Source: Trebouxia sp. TZW2008
Taxonomy: Eukaryota; Chlorophyta; Trebouxiophyceae; Trebouxiales; Trebouxiaceae
Assembly (NCBI GenBank): GCA_002118135.1
Contig: BDIU01000048.1
Location: 212,318 to 276,317, forward strand
DNA length: 64,000 nt
Direction: 5' to 3'
Under the pieces are notes generated by a model. That model made no database searches. It was not told the origin of the DNA and saw nothing but the letters and a program-made list of their open reading frames with translations. Below are positions 23,201-34,695 of this stretch, piece after piece. A program made the position numbers and the translations under genes. Within the stretch, counting starts at the first letter, position 1, and each line of letters opens with the position of its first letter.

Positions 23201-26200
23201 CATGCTGGGATGTACTTGCTTTGTAACATATGTCCACAGGGCATACATGTCTATTCCATTACATATGTCCTTCAATATATCAGCATCATGTACTTGAGCC
23301 ATGAAGATCTGAATTTCAAGATGCACCTCATATTGATTGACAATGGTCATAGTATACGTACAAGTGACATGAAGATTGCTATGCTTTTGTGCAAGCAGCA
23401 TGTACTTCACTCCTGATGACACTGCTCTTATACGACAATCAGACATAACCTGTCCAGGCACTACCATTGTCATTCTTGGCCCCTAGCAGATAGCAGAAGA
23501 GTCACTCTTGATTGTTGTTTTTGCAGATTGTGATAGCAGTAATGCACCTGGGTCGGTATGCTGTTGGCGGTGAAACACTGTCTGTGTTGGTGTCCTTTCA
23601 GATCCTGCTACTTTGGATCAAGATACAATACTTTGCCAGGTGAGGCATGCAGGTTTTGTGCTTCACACATGACTGTTTGCGCCAAGTCAACACATGCTGC
23701 TGTGAGACGTCATTGAGTCAAACAGGTGCTCAAGTCTGGTGTGCAGATTTTGTGCTGGCCTTATCATAACACAAGTGTGACCATCCAGCATAGGTTATGT
23801 TGCTGGCTGCTTTTGCAAACATGTTGCATTATGCATGGCTTGAAATTCACCACCAGCAAAGTATGCATGTACATGCATGCATCTAAGCTCTTGCATGCTG
23901 TCTGTGGAAAGTCAAGTGCTGTAGATGCAGACTTTGTTTGTGATCCTCTGTGCAGAGTATTGCAGCCTACAAAGAACCCTTTCATGGACACTTTGAGGGC
24001 TGTCATTCAAGACGTCAAGTGGTTTCTGTTCCTGCTGATCCTGACAGTCTGGGGCTTCACATGTGCGTTTTACATCCTTTTCCGCAAAGATCAGCAGTAT
24101 GAGGTATGTGTCAGGCTGGCGACTGGCATTTGCTGCAGCTGACGTACCAAATCTCTTTGGAGTTAGAATCTTGCATGAAGTCCCTAAAGTTCTTGACTAG
24201 GCATGTGTCTTTGAAAGATTGGGATTGCATGTCTGTTGATATTCACCTTTTCAGTGCACTCTTTTCAGCTGCATCCATACGGCAGCGATACAGGTTGTCT
24301 GCGTCTTGCATATGCTCATGAACCAATTGTTGATTTGCTTCTGAGGCAAGCGAGTCATGAGAAAAAGCATGCCTTGCCATTGCACACACACTACCAGCAT
24401 TGGCAGTTGCTGCATGTATCGTGACCGGCCACGTCTGTGCCCAATGCACAGCTGACACGATGATATGTGTGCTCTGCAGCAATTCAGCAACATCCCACAC
24501 GCCTTTGTGACCCTCTTTTCCACAATGCTGGGGCACAGACCTGGATTTGCTCTACAATGGCCAACTCCATGACTGGCACAACACCAACATCATCAGATTT
24601 ATGCGTATACACTGATTGGTGGTTGCCCTTGAAAATCAATGCCTACAGCAATTAGATGCTTATATCTCCCATTTACTCACTTGAGATGATGTATTTGCCC
24701 TGCAGCAATTCAGCAACATCCTACACGCCTTTGTGACCCTATTTTCCATCATGCTGGGGGGTACAGACTTGGATCTATTCTACAACAGCCACAACCCCAT
24801 CATTGGCATCATCCTGCTGCTGCTCTTCGTCTTCACCATGTCCATGGTGCTCCTAAACTGCCTCATTGCCATCATGAGCGACGCCTGCTCCAGGGTGAGT
24901 TCTGACCATGTACAGAAAATGCAGAAAGCTTGTTTGCAAAATTGATTGCAAGAAAAGCTTGCAAATCTTTGCTTTGCATGCAAGTGCTAAACCAAGCTGA
25001 TTGACAGCTGTTCAGATATCAGAACAGCTGTGCTTCAACAGGATGTTTTGCATTTGTTGTTTGCATGCGTGCAGTTGCACACAGGCTTGTACATTGCCTC
25101 CTTGTGAACATAATGCTGTAAGTTGTGAGACTTGAGCTCAGGCTTGCAAGCATTTGATGTCCCTGCTATCGTTTTCTGTTGTTCTTGTGTTGCATCTGCC
25201 TGCAAGTGCCCAGTACAGTTTATCACCAATGAATTTATCACCAGTGAATGCTGCACAACCAAATGCACAATGCCCATCATGCCACAAGATGCCAAGTGAA
25301 TGTCATTGTGCAACCCTGTGCTAGGACACTCATGGTTTCACAGCACTGAGCAGCAATGTCAAGATGACAGTCGTGCTTCAGGTTGCTGAGAATGGGGACC
25401 TGAGGTTCACAGCCAGCAGAGCACAAATTATTGATGAGCTTGAAACAACTATTCCTGCCTGGCTGAGGCGCCGCAACCCCCACTGGTATCCCAAGTTTGT
25501 GCACATCCTGACGGTGGGTGTTCCCCCACTACAACATGGCATTTGCCTTGCTCCAGTTAATGCTCAATTACGGCAACTGCTTTGTGCAGTGCAGTCAATA
25601 TGCAGCAACTCTGCTGCTAGTTTCACCTGCACATATCATGGTGTAGGGTTATACTGGTTTTACACAAATATGCTGTTTGTGCTTCAACAGCACAGGAATG
25701 TGAAGCACGGCTGCAGCACTGCATACTGCCGACAACCATTCAGTCTGCCTTGTTTTGTATTGCCAATTACGCACACTATGGCAAGCACTACTTTGTTGTG
25801 CTTCTGTATAATTATAGCAAGGCACCCTGGTTCCAGGTGAGCATTAATGAGCATCCACATTAATGACTGCATCAATATGGCAGAGCTGCTCCAGCAATCA
25901 CAGCACGTCTGTGACACATTATTGCACTGTGTAGATGGTACCAATTGGCTCATTGGTGGTTTTTGCTCAAGATGGCACAGCAGCAAGCGCAGCCAAGCCT
26001 GATCCCATACAGCTCTACAAAACCACCATTACAGAGCTACAACAGCAGATCCAGGCTATGGCCAAGACTGACACATGAACGCATTGCGTAGGTGGTACCA
26101 AGCGGCTCACTGGCAGTCTTCACTCAAGATGATACAGCAGCAAGCGCTGCAGCTGCCAAACCAGATCCCATAGAGCATCTACAAGCCACCATTACAGAGC

Positions 26201-26412
26201 TACAACAGCAAATTCAGGCTATGGCCAAGACTCAGGAGGCCATGGCAAAGCTTCTTTTTGAGAAGCAGTCTGACACACAGGAGCAAAGAGACAATGTGCA
26301 GTCACAGTCTGATAGTGAAGCGAGCTCAGCAACAGCGCCCAGGAATGAAACTAATGAGGGCTCCAGCAAAAGTTGGTTGCCATTGATGCCATCTATTCTG
26401 AGAAGCTCATAG
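20221..26412 (+). CDS. TRP-like (ion-transport family) cation channel
   Basis: Exons are 20221-20397, 20636-20762, 21124-21248, 21996-22130, 22600-22794, 23527-23639, 23956-24103, 24706-24894, 25382-25513 and 26092-26412. All phases close and the product is 553 residues. Exons 4 and 5 give the first hydrophobic helices (YELACYLVWLLGFQVFTIIF; FLYIEAGTFL, then WNFMDVVAYV). Exon 6 gives MHLGRYA and LLLWIKIQYFAR, exon 7 the S5-like KWFLFLLILTVWGF. Exon 8 gives the pore (FSIMLGGTDLDLF) and the last helix ending LNCLIAIMSD. Exon 9 is a cytoplasmic RAQIIDELE block, and exon 10 a coiled coil (ELQQQIQAMAKTQEAMAKLL) with a polar tail. TRP-type channels pass Na+/Ca2+; ion choice cannot be read here. The start is the second of two close ATGs (the other at 20194). 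Intron 5 uses a GC donor (CAG/GCGAGT). Exons 4, 5, 8 and 10 have decayed tandem copies. Confidence 0.85.
21537..21995 (+). pseudogene. Three extra tandem copies of channel exon 4
   Basis: Copies begin at 21537, 21685 and 21840, then comes the intact exon at 21996; steps are 148, 155 and 156 bp. Each starts right after a TTTGCAG or TTGGCAG acceptor with GT(A/T)TGGGGCCTGC. Copies 1 and 2 carry TGA where the intact exon has TGG (VNFK-W), copy 1 also a TAG, and copy 2 a frameshift. Copy 3 is open and reads straight into the intact exon. All three have TTTCAAGCC or TTTAAGCC where the intact exon has the donor TTTCAG/GTG. Confidence 0.9.
22378..22470 (+). pseudogene. Truncated upstream copy of channel exon 5
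   Basis: It begins after a GTGCAG acceptor with GATGAAGACAGTCATTGGAG, as exon 5 does at 22600, and keeps the QLLK region. It then diverges before the IEAGTFL helix. The offset to the intact exon is 222 bp. Confidence 0.75.
22830..23060 (+). pseudogene. Downstream decayed copies of channel exon 5
   Basis: A copy at about 22830-22940 keeps LYIEAGTFL and NFMDVVAYVNQ, but TGA replaces TGG before NFMD. Two shorter scraps follow. One near 22960-22990 reads DVLAYVTQ; one near 23023-23058 has DFMDVAA. Each ends in a CAG/GC or CAG/GT-like site. Confidence 0.8.
24478..24605 (+). pseudogene. Decayed copy of the channel pore exon
   Basis: It starts CTGCAGCAATTCAGCAACATC exactly like exon 8 at 24701, and keeps HAFVTLFS. 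It loses bases in the GGG run at the selectivity loop, changing frame. A remnant of the next helix region (ACACCAACATCATCAG) follows. The offset is about 224 bp. Confidence 0.85.
25935..26075 (+). pseudogene. Decayed copy of the channel's last exon
   Basis: It begins after a TAG acceptor with ATGGTACCAATTGGCTC, parallel to GTGGTACCAAGCGGCTC at 26092; the offset is 157 bp. It keeps PIGSLVVFAQD and ELQQQIQAMAKT, then meets a TGA where the intact exon continues with QEAMAKLL. Confidence 0.85.
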
Positions 26413-27295
26413 GCTCCTACAAGCTGTTTGTGTACTGTTGCAAGGAGCGGCAGCAAGATGGCAAGTTGCAGTTGACCAAATGTTCTGCAAAACTCAGCTG
26501 GTCTGAAAAGCCAGTTGTGTACAGTTGCAAAGAGTGGCAGCAAGAAGGGAAATTTGTTCTCTGCATACTGATGTCCAGATCAAGAGTCAAAGCGTGTATG
26601 ATCTGCCTGCGCAGCTTGTTTGCAGTGAGCGTTATTGATAGTCTAGCCTAAGTGCTATGACCATGTGCTGATGTACATGCACAGATAAATTGTAGTCCTG
26701 CTTGTTGAGCTGCAGTGCTGCCAAATTTTCTCTGCAATGGTAAGTGTTGGGGTGTCTCAGATTATGGCATAGTGCTGGGTGTGCTTGAGCTGATATCTTG
26801 CAGATATCTTGAGCCTGTTATGTGTAGGATCAAGCATAAAGCAAACGATAATCAGTTCCCACAGCACAGTTCTCAGATTACGCAGCACAAAAGCTTGCGC
26901 TGCCATTAACATGCGCATGTGCATGCAACAAGAAGACCTGAGGTGTGTAACGGAGGACATGGCACACTATCTGGCTGGTTTGAGCAAGGCTTGCTCAAAT
27001 GAGCCTCAGCAAGGTAGATTTGAAGGCGTCATGACCAAGGCAGATGCCTGGCAAGTCAGAATCCAGTCAACGCTTGCTTGCTCATCAGCTGTCCATGCTG
27101 AGCATATCGACGTACTACTGTGCGCAGAAGCAGTTTCATATGGCATTTGGACTGCAGGCAGCAGCTTTGCCACACCCGCCTGCGACACGCGCCGACCGGG
27201 TGTCTAGATCAGCTGTATTGAGGGCAAGTTTGCTTCTGTGCTTGGGACCACAAATCGCGGCCGCAAGCGCTCAGCCCAGCCGAGCGTCCTCCAGC
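26413..27295. other. Channel 3' region and intergenic stretch with a short duplication
   Basis: Two diverged ~84-bp units follow the channel stop at about 26405-26550, with shared words GTGTAC(A/T)GTTGCAA and GCAGCAAGA(T/A)GG. The rest holds no exon I can support. A plus frame at 27044-27295 runs in phase into the aldo-keto reductase. It might be a transit peptide or 5' extension. Confidence 0.45.
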
Positions 27296-28736
27296 ATGGG
27301 ATCAAGTGTCAAATTGCGCACGGGCGCTGCAATCCCTGCAGTAGGTCTAGGCGTATTTCTGGCAAGATCTGGCAAAGAGACCTATAATGCAGTGTTGAGC
27401 AGCCTGAAAATCGGGTATCGGCACATCGACACAGCCAGAATGTATGGCAACGAGGCAGATGTAGGCAAAGCAGTCAAAGCGAGTGGGTTGAACAGAAATC
27501 AAGTGTTTATCACTAGCAAAATATATGATGTTGATTGGGGTTATGAGGCAGCTACGCGAGCTATTAGTAAAAGCCTAAAGGCTCTTGACATGCAATATAT
27601 TGACCTGATGCTAATGCACCATCCTGGCGACCGGCAAGGCAGGAAAGAGACCTGGCAAGCACTTGAAGCAGCACATAAGCAGGTACACAGGACAATTTTG
27701 CAACAATTTCTTGCAGTCCTCAGTTTTTGCTAACTGCTGTGCACGCCATTTGCAGCCGGCTTATCTTGAGCATCACAAAATGGACGTCTGATGTTTGACT
27801 GTTGGAAGTAAGACAAAACTATGTCATTTCAGTTCTTTCTTCTGATGTTCAGAAAGTGTGCTGCAGGGTTTCTGCAAAAGCATAGGCGTCAGCAACTTTG
27901 GCATTGGCCATCTTGAACAGCTCTACAAACATGCCACAATTCCTCCTGCAGTGAATCAAATAGAGCTATCACCATTTTTGCAGCGCCAGGAACTTGTAGA
28001 CTACTGCAGAAGCAAGGACATAGTCCTAGAGGTAGGCATTCATGATCATTTGCAAACCCCTGGTTGGCTGATTGGTCGACAGATTAATGGATTGACTGAC
28101 TGACTGATTGTTGAGTTGATTGTTTGATTGATTGAATGACTGACTAACTGACGGATTGGTTGATTGACTGATGATTACAGGCGTACTCCCCTCTTTGCAA
28201 AGCTACAAAGCTGTCACACCCAGTCATCAGGCAGGTGGCTGACAGGCATCAGAAGACACCAGCACAGGTTTGTTTCCTTGCACTCCACATGCAGCAAAAG
28301 CACAAGACCATTAATGCTTTGCTCAGTCATAATGCGTATATCCACTTTCACTGATGATAAACAAAATGCGTCGTTCACTTGCATTGTCCTCTTGCTTACG
28401 TTTCTGCAAAAGCTGACTGCATTGTCTGTCCCATGCATACTCTGTGTTGCAAGATTTTGTGCTGAGAACAGTTTTGCATTGGCATCAAGGCATGTTCACG
28501 CTGCAATCAAGCCGTGAATGGGCAGGGTGTGGACTGCACCACATATGCAGGTCTTGATCAGGTGGAGTCTTCAGAAAGGTTTTGTGCCATTGCCAAAGTC
28601 TGTAAAGCCAGACAGACAAGCTACAAACTTTGATGTGTTTGAATTTGAGCTAGATCAGCAAGACATGGCAAGCTTAGACAAGCTAGAATGCTATGGAGTG
28701 ACTGCATGGGACCCAGTCAGTCAAGATCCTGTTTAG
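27296..28736 (+). CDS. Aldo-keto reductase
   Basis: Exons are 27296-27682, 27867-28031, 28181-28267 and 28551-28736, all phase 0, giving 274 residues. The AKR barrel is clear. Strand 1 reads IPAVGLGVF, and the catalytic tetrad is Asp45 and Tyr50 (HIDTARMYGNE), Lys75 (ITSKIY) and His108 (LMHHP). SIGVSNF, then NQIELSPF, AYSPL and IRWSLQKGFVPLPKSV complete the NADPH site. The enzyme reduces aldehydes or ketones with NADPH; size and sequence fit the 2,5-diketogluconate-reductase-like group, but the substrate cannot be read. An in-frame upstream extension from about 27044 could hold an organelle-targeting peptide. The longer start at 27152 has an Ala/Ser/Arg-rich run. Intron 2 contains a TGAC/TGAT-rich run. 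No decayed exon copies. Confidence 0.92.
28060..28175. repeat. Degenerate TGAC/TGAT microsatellite in an intron
   Basis: A run of GATTGACTGACTGATTG-type tetranucleotides fills most of intron 2 of the aldo-keto reductase and ends just before the TTACAG acceptor. Confidence 0.85.
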
Positions 28737-29003
28737 CGTCAATTTTGTGTTGAGCGACAGTTCACCCCTGTGTCATGTAGAATAGCATGTATGTACATTA
28801 ATGTTTTTCCAAGAGTGTCAGAAGGTTTATGAGGCATTGCGCCATGGCACACTTGCAACACTGGCCTGTGTATTGTCAGCATACTGCGAGTGCCATTGCT
28901 ACTCTGCTGACGACTTTGTTTTTGTTGGAAACGCTGGACGTGAAAGTCTTTTGGCTTTTTGAGATGCAACGTAGCCTTGTGACGGTTGTGTAGATACTTA
29001 TGA

Positions 29004-29067
29004 ATATACTCATAGATTCTATGTCATATGTCATAGAATCTATGAGTATATGTCATAGAATCTATGG
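29004..29067. promoter_or_regulatory. Three phased 13-bp palindromes and a 20-bp perfect inverted repeat
   Basis: CATAGATTCTATG at 29011, CATAGAATCTATG at 29032 and again at 29054 are self-palindromes spaced 21 and 22 bp. The first two, with flanks, form a perfect 20-bp inverted repeat (29004-29023 with 29032-29051) around an 8-nt loop. The block lies between the aldo-keto reductase stop and the DDI1 start. It could be a dimeric regulator site or a cruciform; nothing shows which. Confidence 0.7.
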
Positions 29068-29431
29068 TGTGCTGAAGGAACACTGTGACACTCAAATTTC
29101 GTTATTGCCTGCCGAAGGTTCTATCCGTCACCTTCTTGTTGTGCACCATGTATGGTACTTGTTTCATCTATTTGCATTCATGCATACAATAGCCGACTTC
29201 GCATTCATTTGCTGCTGTCTGCTTGTGGCTACATTCTGCAATCCGTTAATTTTCAGTTGCCAGTAAGACCTTGTGATGCATTGCATGCTGCTTGAGATCA
29301 TTCTTCTTCTCCACTGAAGGTGCACGAAACGTTCTACAGTGTGCATCACCAGCGACAGCGTTCCGCAGGATTGGGCTTGTGCAAGCGCGTTTCGCTGTCC
29401 CAATTATTTCTTCAGCAATCAGCTCGTGAGT

Positions 29432-32400
29432 ATGCAGCTGACCGTGAGTACTCATGACGACAAGGTGTTCACGATCGAGGTAAAGATCACTGGTTTATTT
29501 GCTGAGCTTCACACCCTTGCTGTTGAATCGCTGACACAGAACAAAACTTTGATGCGAAGCTCAATGCTGATACTTTTCCAGGTCGATGGCGACACCGACA
29601 TGGCAACACTGCAAGCCATCATAGAAGCCGAGACCGGCCTGCCTACTGCGCAGCAAGCCGTCTTTCACAGTGGGAAGCTCATTCCAACCAGGTCTGAACA
29701 AGCTCAGGCTTGGCCTGATGTCAGATCTGTCTTGTCATCGTTCGCTTTCTTCAACTGCACCTCTGCATCTGCAGTGGCACTCTTCAGGCAGCACAAATAC
29801 AGGACAACGACCTTTTGATGCTGTCTCCAAAGCAAGCAGCGCGTCCACAGCCTCAAAGTGCTCCTGTATTATCCCGGAATAGAGACGGCAGCCTACAGAA
29901 TCCACAAGCATTTCTTGACGCCTGCCTTAGCAATCCTGCCAGCATGGCCCAGATGCCTCCTGCTATCAGAGATGCCATCAGCTCTGGTGACATTGACTCC
30001 TTGCAAACTGTGTTCAGACAAGCACAGAGGGAAGCAGAGCAAAGGCAAATGGAGTCACAGCTGATCAGACCTGGTGAAGACCCTATGGATCCAGAAGTGC
30101 AGGTAAATATAGTTGGCATCCACTTTGAAGTCAGAGTTTGTGACATGTTGGCAACACGCTCAGTTGAGGGAGCTAGCCAATTAGTGCAGAGTGACCATTC
30201 CAGACTGAAAATGTTCTTTTCAAATAAACTCCAGATTCATGCTTCGAGACAAATGGTGTTATCAAAGATATTATGGTAACAAACTTACAAGGCTGCTGGT
30301 CAGTGTGCAATTTGGCAAACATTGCTACTGGACATACAATGCAGGATCATCGTTTGTTGTAACTGATTGTGAGCACTGTCTTTTGTTGATCGTCAGCACT
30401 GTGGAGCTGCTATGCGCCAAAGATGATCCTGTGCAATCCTTGCAGGCTAGAATAGCAGAGTACATCAGGCAGAAGAATATTGAAGAGAATTTTGAGCAAG
30501 CAATGGAGTTCAACCCTGAAGTGTTCGCACAGATTACCATGCTATATGTCAACATGGATGTAGGTACTTCTCTGACTTTTCACGTTTCATGCTGCTCCCT
30601 CTGTTGCCTGATGTATTTTGCGTTGAAACAAAATGAGATCTCCACAATTAAAGTCTTCAAGAGCTGATGCTTTGACTCTCTTTGCAAGAATTCAAACATT
30701 GTTGGCTTTATTGTGTAATCAGCATAAGTAAAGCACAATTCCTGTCATGCAATTGCCCTTGCACACACAATCAGAATGATGCATGCCCATAAACAAAATG
30801 CATGATGACCATACTACTTATTGTGATCACAGCAGTTGTCATGATTCGCTAGCTGCATTTTCCAGTATGGTAGTCTAAACTTGCCGCAATGGCTGCATAG
30901 TAAAGTATTGCTGCACGCGACAGGTCAATCGCAACAGAATGGCAGCATTTGTGGACAGTGGCGCTCAGTCGACCATCATGTCTGCCAAGTGTGCTGAGCA
31001 GTGCGGCATTCTTAGGCTGATGGACACGCGCTACCAAGGTATAGCCAAAGGCGTTGGTACCTCCAAGATTCTAGGCAGGATACATCAGGTGATACGGCTG
31101 TCAAGTGCTGGCACCGTTTGTTGGCCAGTGCCTGTTTCATGTGTTCACCTCATGCAAGATGCATGCTGTGATTTGCAATCAGGCGCCCATGTTAGCCGCA
31201 AAGGCTATGTTGATCAATCTTCGCACCCAGTGTCAGAGTCTAAGCAAATATTCTGAGCTGATACGTGCTGTCTGCTGATTTCAACTCCGTAACAAGTTGC
31301 TATTCATGATGGGTCACCAAATCACAATGCTAGTCATGTTGAGTCAGCATCAGAATGTGTAAGTGGGCCATGTTTGCATCTAGCAGCTAATAGTAATCTT
31401 TGCTCAGACGCGTACAACCTGTGCAGGCGCCACTGACGATAGGGACCCAGCACGTTTCCGCAAGCATCACCGTCCTAGAGGATAACAGCATGCCATTTCT
31501 GTTTGGCCTAGACATGCTGAGGCGCTACCAATGCTCAATAGACCTCCACAAGAATGTCTTGCGCTTTGGCAGCATCAATAATGCTGAATTGCCGTTTCTG
31601 GCAGAACATCAACTGCCTGAGAGGCTGAGACGTGAGAGCAGTGATGTAGCAGAGGGGGCGTCAGGGGGTGTGGGTCAGGGGTCTGCACCGGGCCCTGCTA
31701 CTCTTTCAAATGCCGCACCAGGTCAGTGAAAGAAGCCTGATCTGTGGGTGCTGACTCAGTTCTGTCTGCATGTGGCTCTAGGTCGACGCTGTTGCAAAAG
31801 CCTTGGTCAGATCCTACTGATTTTTACAGAGGTTGTGGTCTGCCTGATGCATGCCCAACACAGCAGCAGACAGCAACCTCATGCAGCTCAGCGTCGCAAG
31901 GAGTCAGCTTTTATTGTGTGTATACAGCAAAAGATCTGTGCTATGCTTTAGACAGCTTGCTTGCATGTATAGAAGCCTTAGCAAGTGTCCTATCTGTAGC
32001 AAGTGTCCTATCTGTGTCCCTGTACAGTACAGCATGATATGTTGTATCTTTTATAGCTCTTTCATCAATCATGCCTGGCATCCTGCAGGCGGTGTGACGG
32101 CGGTGTTGAACCCTACGCCTGCCAGCACCCCGCAAAGAGCAGCAGCTGCAGCAGCGGCAGCTAGGGCAGCAGGAGCTGCCAGCCCTAGTGGTAATGCCCC
32201 AACAACAAGTACAGCACCAGCTGCCCCTGCAACAAGCAGCAACCCAGCAGGTAGCCATTGTCTTATCAAGGCTTGTGCACTTGCAGGCCGCATCCTTGCA
32301 AAGTTCAGCATGTAGGCACTTATGCAACAGGGGATATGGCTGAAGCCAACTTGTGTGGAAATCCATCATGTGTTGGCACATCATTGAGATGTCAGTGCTG

Positions 32401-32663
32401 CAAATTTTAATGCCGTGCGGCTGCACAGAGTTTGATGCAAACGTATGTCCTAGCATGATGTTCTGGCTAGCATAAAACGGCAACACAAGCTGTCAGTCAT
32501 TACGAATTGCGTTAATTGTTTGTTTGCAGGTGGCCCAAGCGCAGCAGTACAACGGCTCATGGCGCTTGGTTTCAGCCAGCAGGAATGTCAGCAAGCACTG
32601 CAAATGTGCAGTGGCAATGAAGAGCAGGCTGCATCAGTCTTGTTTGAAAGCAGTTTTGGGTAG
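29432..32663 (+). CDS. DDI1: DDI1 ubiquitin shuttle with retropepsin-like protease and UBA
   Basis: Exons are 29432-29479, 29582-29691, 29775-30102, 30446-30559, 30924-31088, 31427-31721, 32089-32250 and 32530-32663. All phases close (0, 2, 0, 0, 0, 1, 1), giving 451 residues. Residues 1-75 are a ubiquitin-like domain ending DLLMLSP. A helical region follows ([13 protein letters not shown], then [12 protein letters not shown]). The retropepsin-like domain is at about 185-330, with catalytic Asp211 in [12 protein letters not shown], then GILGRIH-like and [11 protein letters not shown]. An Ala/Pro/Thr linker follows, and residues 408-451 are UBA ([18 protein letters not shown], then GNEEQAA). 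DDI1 carries ubiquitinated proteins to the proteasome and, as an aspartic-protease dimer, cuts highly ubiquitinated substrates. The gene is complete and shows no decayed exon copies. Confidence 0.96.
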
Positions 32664-33432
32664 CTGAGCACGATTGGCACGTGAATGCATGACAAGCAGC
32701 AAGGCGCAGTCTCGTGATGTGCAGGATGGCATATTCAGAAACACATCACAAAACGCGACAGCCATGTGCGTGTAGAGTAGGTCTATCAGTGCTTATATAC
32801 GGTACCAGATGTCCAAATTTGAAAGCAGACAAAGCATGTATCTGGTTTGTGCATTTTGCTCAGGTCCGTTTCAATCCACAAGAGAGCTCTTCAAGAAGTG
32901 TCAGACAAATTTGCACAATTAGAGCACATCTGACCCAGAAGCAAAAGTCCTGAAGATGGCCTGAACATTTGAGAAACAAGTTGACTTGACCCACGATGGC
33001 AGCAACCAAAGACAGTTATTCAAACTAAAAATCAGATCAGACTTTTGCAACAACGTAAAGTTATGGCATGCGCTCTGGATGAGTGGCAGAAAGAGGAGCA
33101 GAAAGATGTAAAGGGGCACTCATGAACTTTCAAATAGCAGCTGAAGGTATGACCTTCTCAGGCACAGAACCTGCACGACGCAATGAGTGCATTTCTGTCC
33201 TGCCCTGCAGTTCAATGAAACATCAATGCTCCCAGGTCAAGGACGAATTTTAAAAGGGCACGAAATGTATCATTAACTCTCACCCAAATAGCTCAGCATA
33301 TCAATCACTTCAGCACAAACAATCACATTAGCCTGGGACTGCAGCACTCAGACCTTGCATCAAGTCTGAAGGACTGTGCAACAACTCGCCACACAATTCA
33401 ACTTCTGTATGACTCATTCTTTTGTTGCAAGT
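32664..33432. other. Convergent intergenic region
   Basis: This lies between the 3' ends of DDI1 (+) and the F-box gene (-). No exon, RNA gene or repeat was recognised. Confidence 0.5.
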
Positions 33433-34695
33433 CTAGTCACAAAGGTATACATGGGGCTGCATTGCAATTTCACCAGATTCTTCAACATGAACGTGCTGAT
33501 GCTTTGCAGCCAAGTCATTGTGAGAGCAGCAACGCTGCTTGCAGGGAGTCAAAGTCAATCCTTGAGCACCGCAAGATCCAGCAGAGATATCAACATGCCT
33601 TTGCACTTGCCTAAGCTGTAGCAACATTGGCTTCTGCGGCAATCCGAGGAAAGCCAGATGTAAGGCATGCAGATTCGCAGGGGGCTGGTCAAATGTGACC
33701 TCGCGACCTAGGCACAGCCCTGTCACATGTCGCAAATCTTGGGACGCCAACTTGCAGGGCATGATGCCGGTGTCTAGCTTCAGGCAAGTGACGTTTGGGA
33801 GCTTTGACAGTACACTGAGGACTGCAGCTGATTGAAGTGAGGCGCCAGTTGCATGAAGCTGAAGGTGGCTAAGTTTTGGCAGGGTCAGAAACAGCCTCTG
33901 CAGCTTCTCAACAGCTGCAGCATCAGTAGCAAGTGACAATTCCGCATCCCCTGTGTAACATGCTTGTGGTAGTGTCAGCCTCAGATCTGTCAGTCGGCAG
34001 AATAAAGATGGCTTTTGAAGTATCTTGTGAATGTCGCCATTGGCATTCATGGCAGCAATGTATGGGACAAGCTTGGCGAACGCTGTGCTGAGTTCGCTCG
34101 CTGAAGGGCCTGAGTGAGTGTGTGTTGCCTTTACCTTCAATTGCAACTTGGCCTGTGCAACAGGCAGAGCCAAAAGACTGGAAAAAGCACGAATTGAGTC
34201 AATTTGGTATTGGCGGCTTTCCTGAAGCCATTCCCTGCCTTGAAATTGCCCTGATTCGTATGAAGTGAAGTTGTAATACAGCCTGACTACATCGCAGTAG
34301 GGGTTTTCCAATAGTTGCGTGCATTCCTCAACACCAGTAGGACCGCCACCATAGGCAGCACGAAGCTGTATGTTGAGTTTTGGGAATTTGATTTTCAGAT
34401 GCTTTGCCTTTTCTTCCCATCCTTCCTCAGAGCAAAGGCAAACTGTGTGAGAGAGCTCATGGGCTTTAAGGTGATCGCGCCAGCTTCTGCACGTGAGGCG
34501 TAGCCGTGCTTGCTCCGTGAGGTGAAGCTTCTTCACAATTGTAGCCCGGACTAGCTCGGGCAGCTGCACACGCGCAGCACCATCAACCAGAAAAGAGCGA
34601 TATCAGCAGCAAGTACAGCAGCAACTTTTATGGCATCAGTGATGACCATTCATATTGCAAGTCACACGTACATGGGCGAAAGGGCTTGCGTCCAT
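33433..34695 (-). CDS. F-box protein with LRR-like C-terminal part
   Basis: Exon 1 is 34672-34695 (MDASPFAH, donor CAT/GTACGT) and exon 2 is 33433-34563, joined at phase 0, giving 384 residues. Residues 5-45 form an F-box (FAHLPELVRATIVKKLHL, then LRLTCRSWRDH). The middle has ENPYCDVVRLYYNF and a charged stretch. Repeated L.L motifs follow (LTDLRLTLP, LPKLSHLQLH, LPNVTCLKLD), suggesting a short LRR-like fold. The role would be substrate recognition in an SCF ligase; this is family knowledge plus inference. Near the end, CTTAG/GCAAGT is a perfect GC donor, so the last 50 or so residues could be intronic and the C-terminus different. No GT donor near the end is better. Confidence 0.75.
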
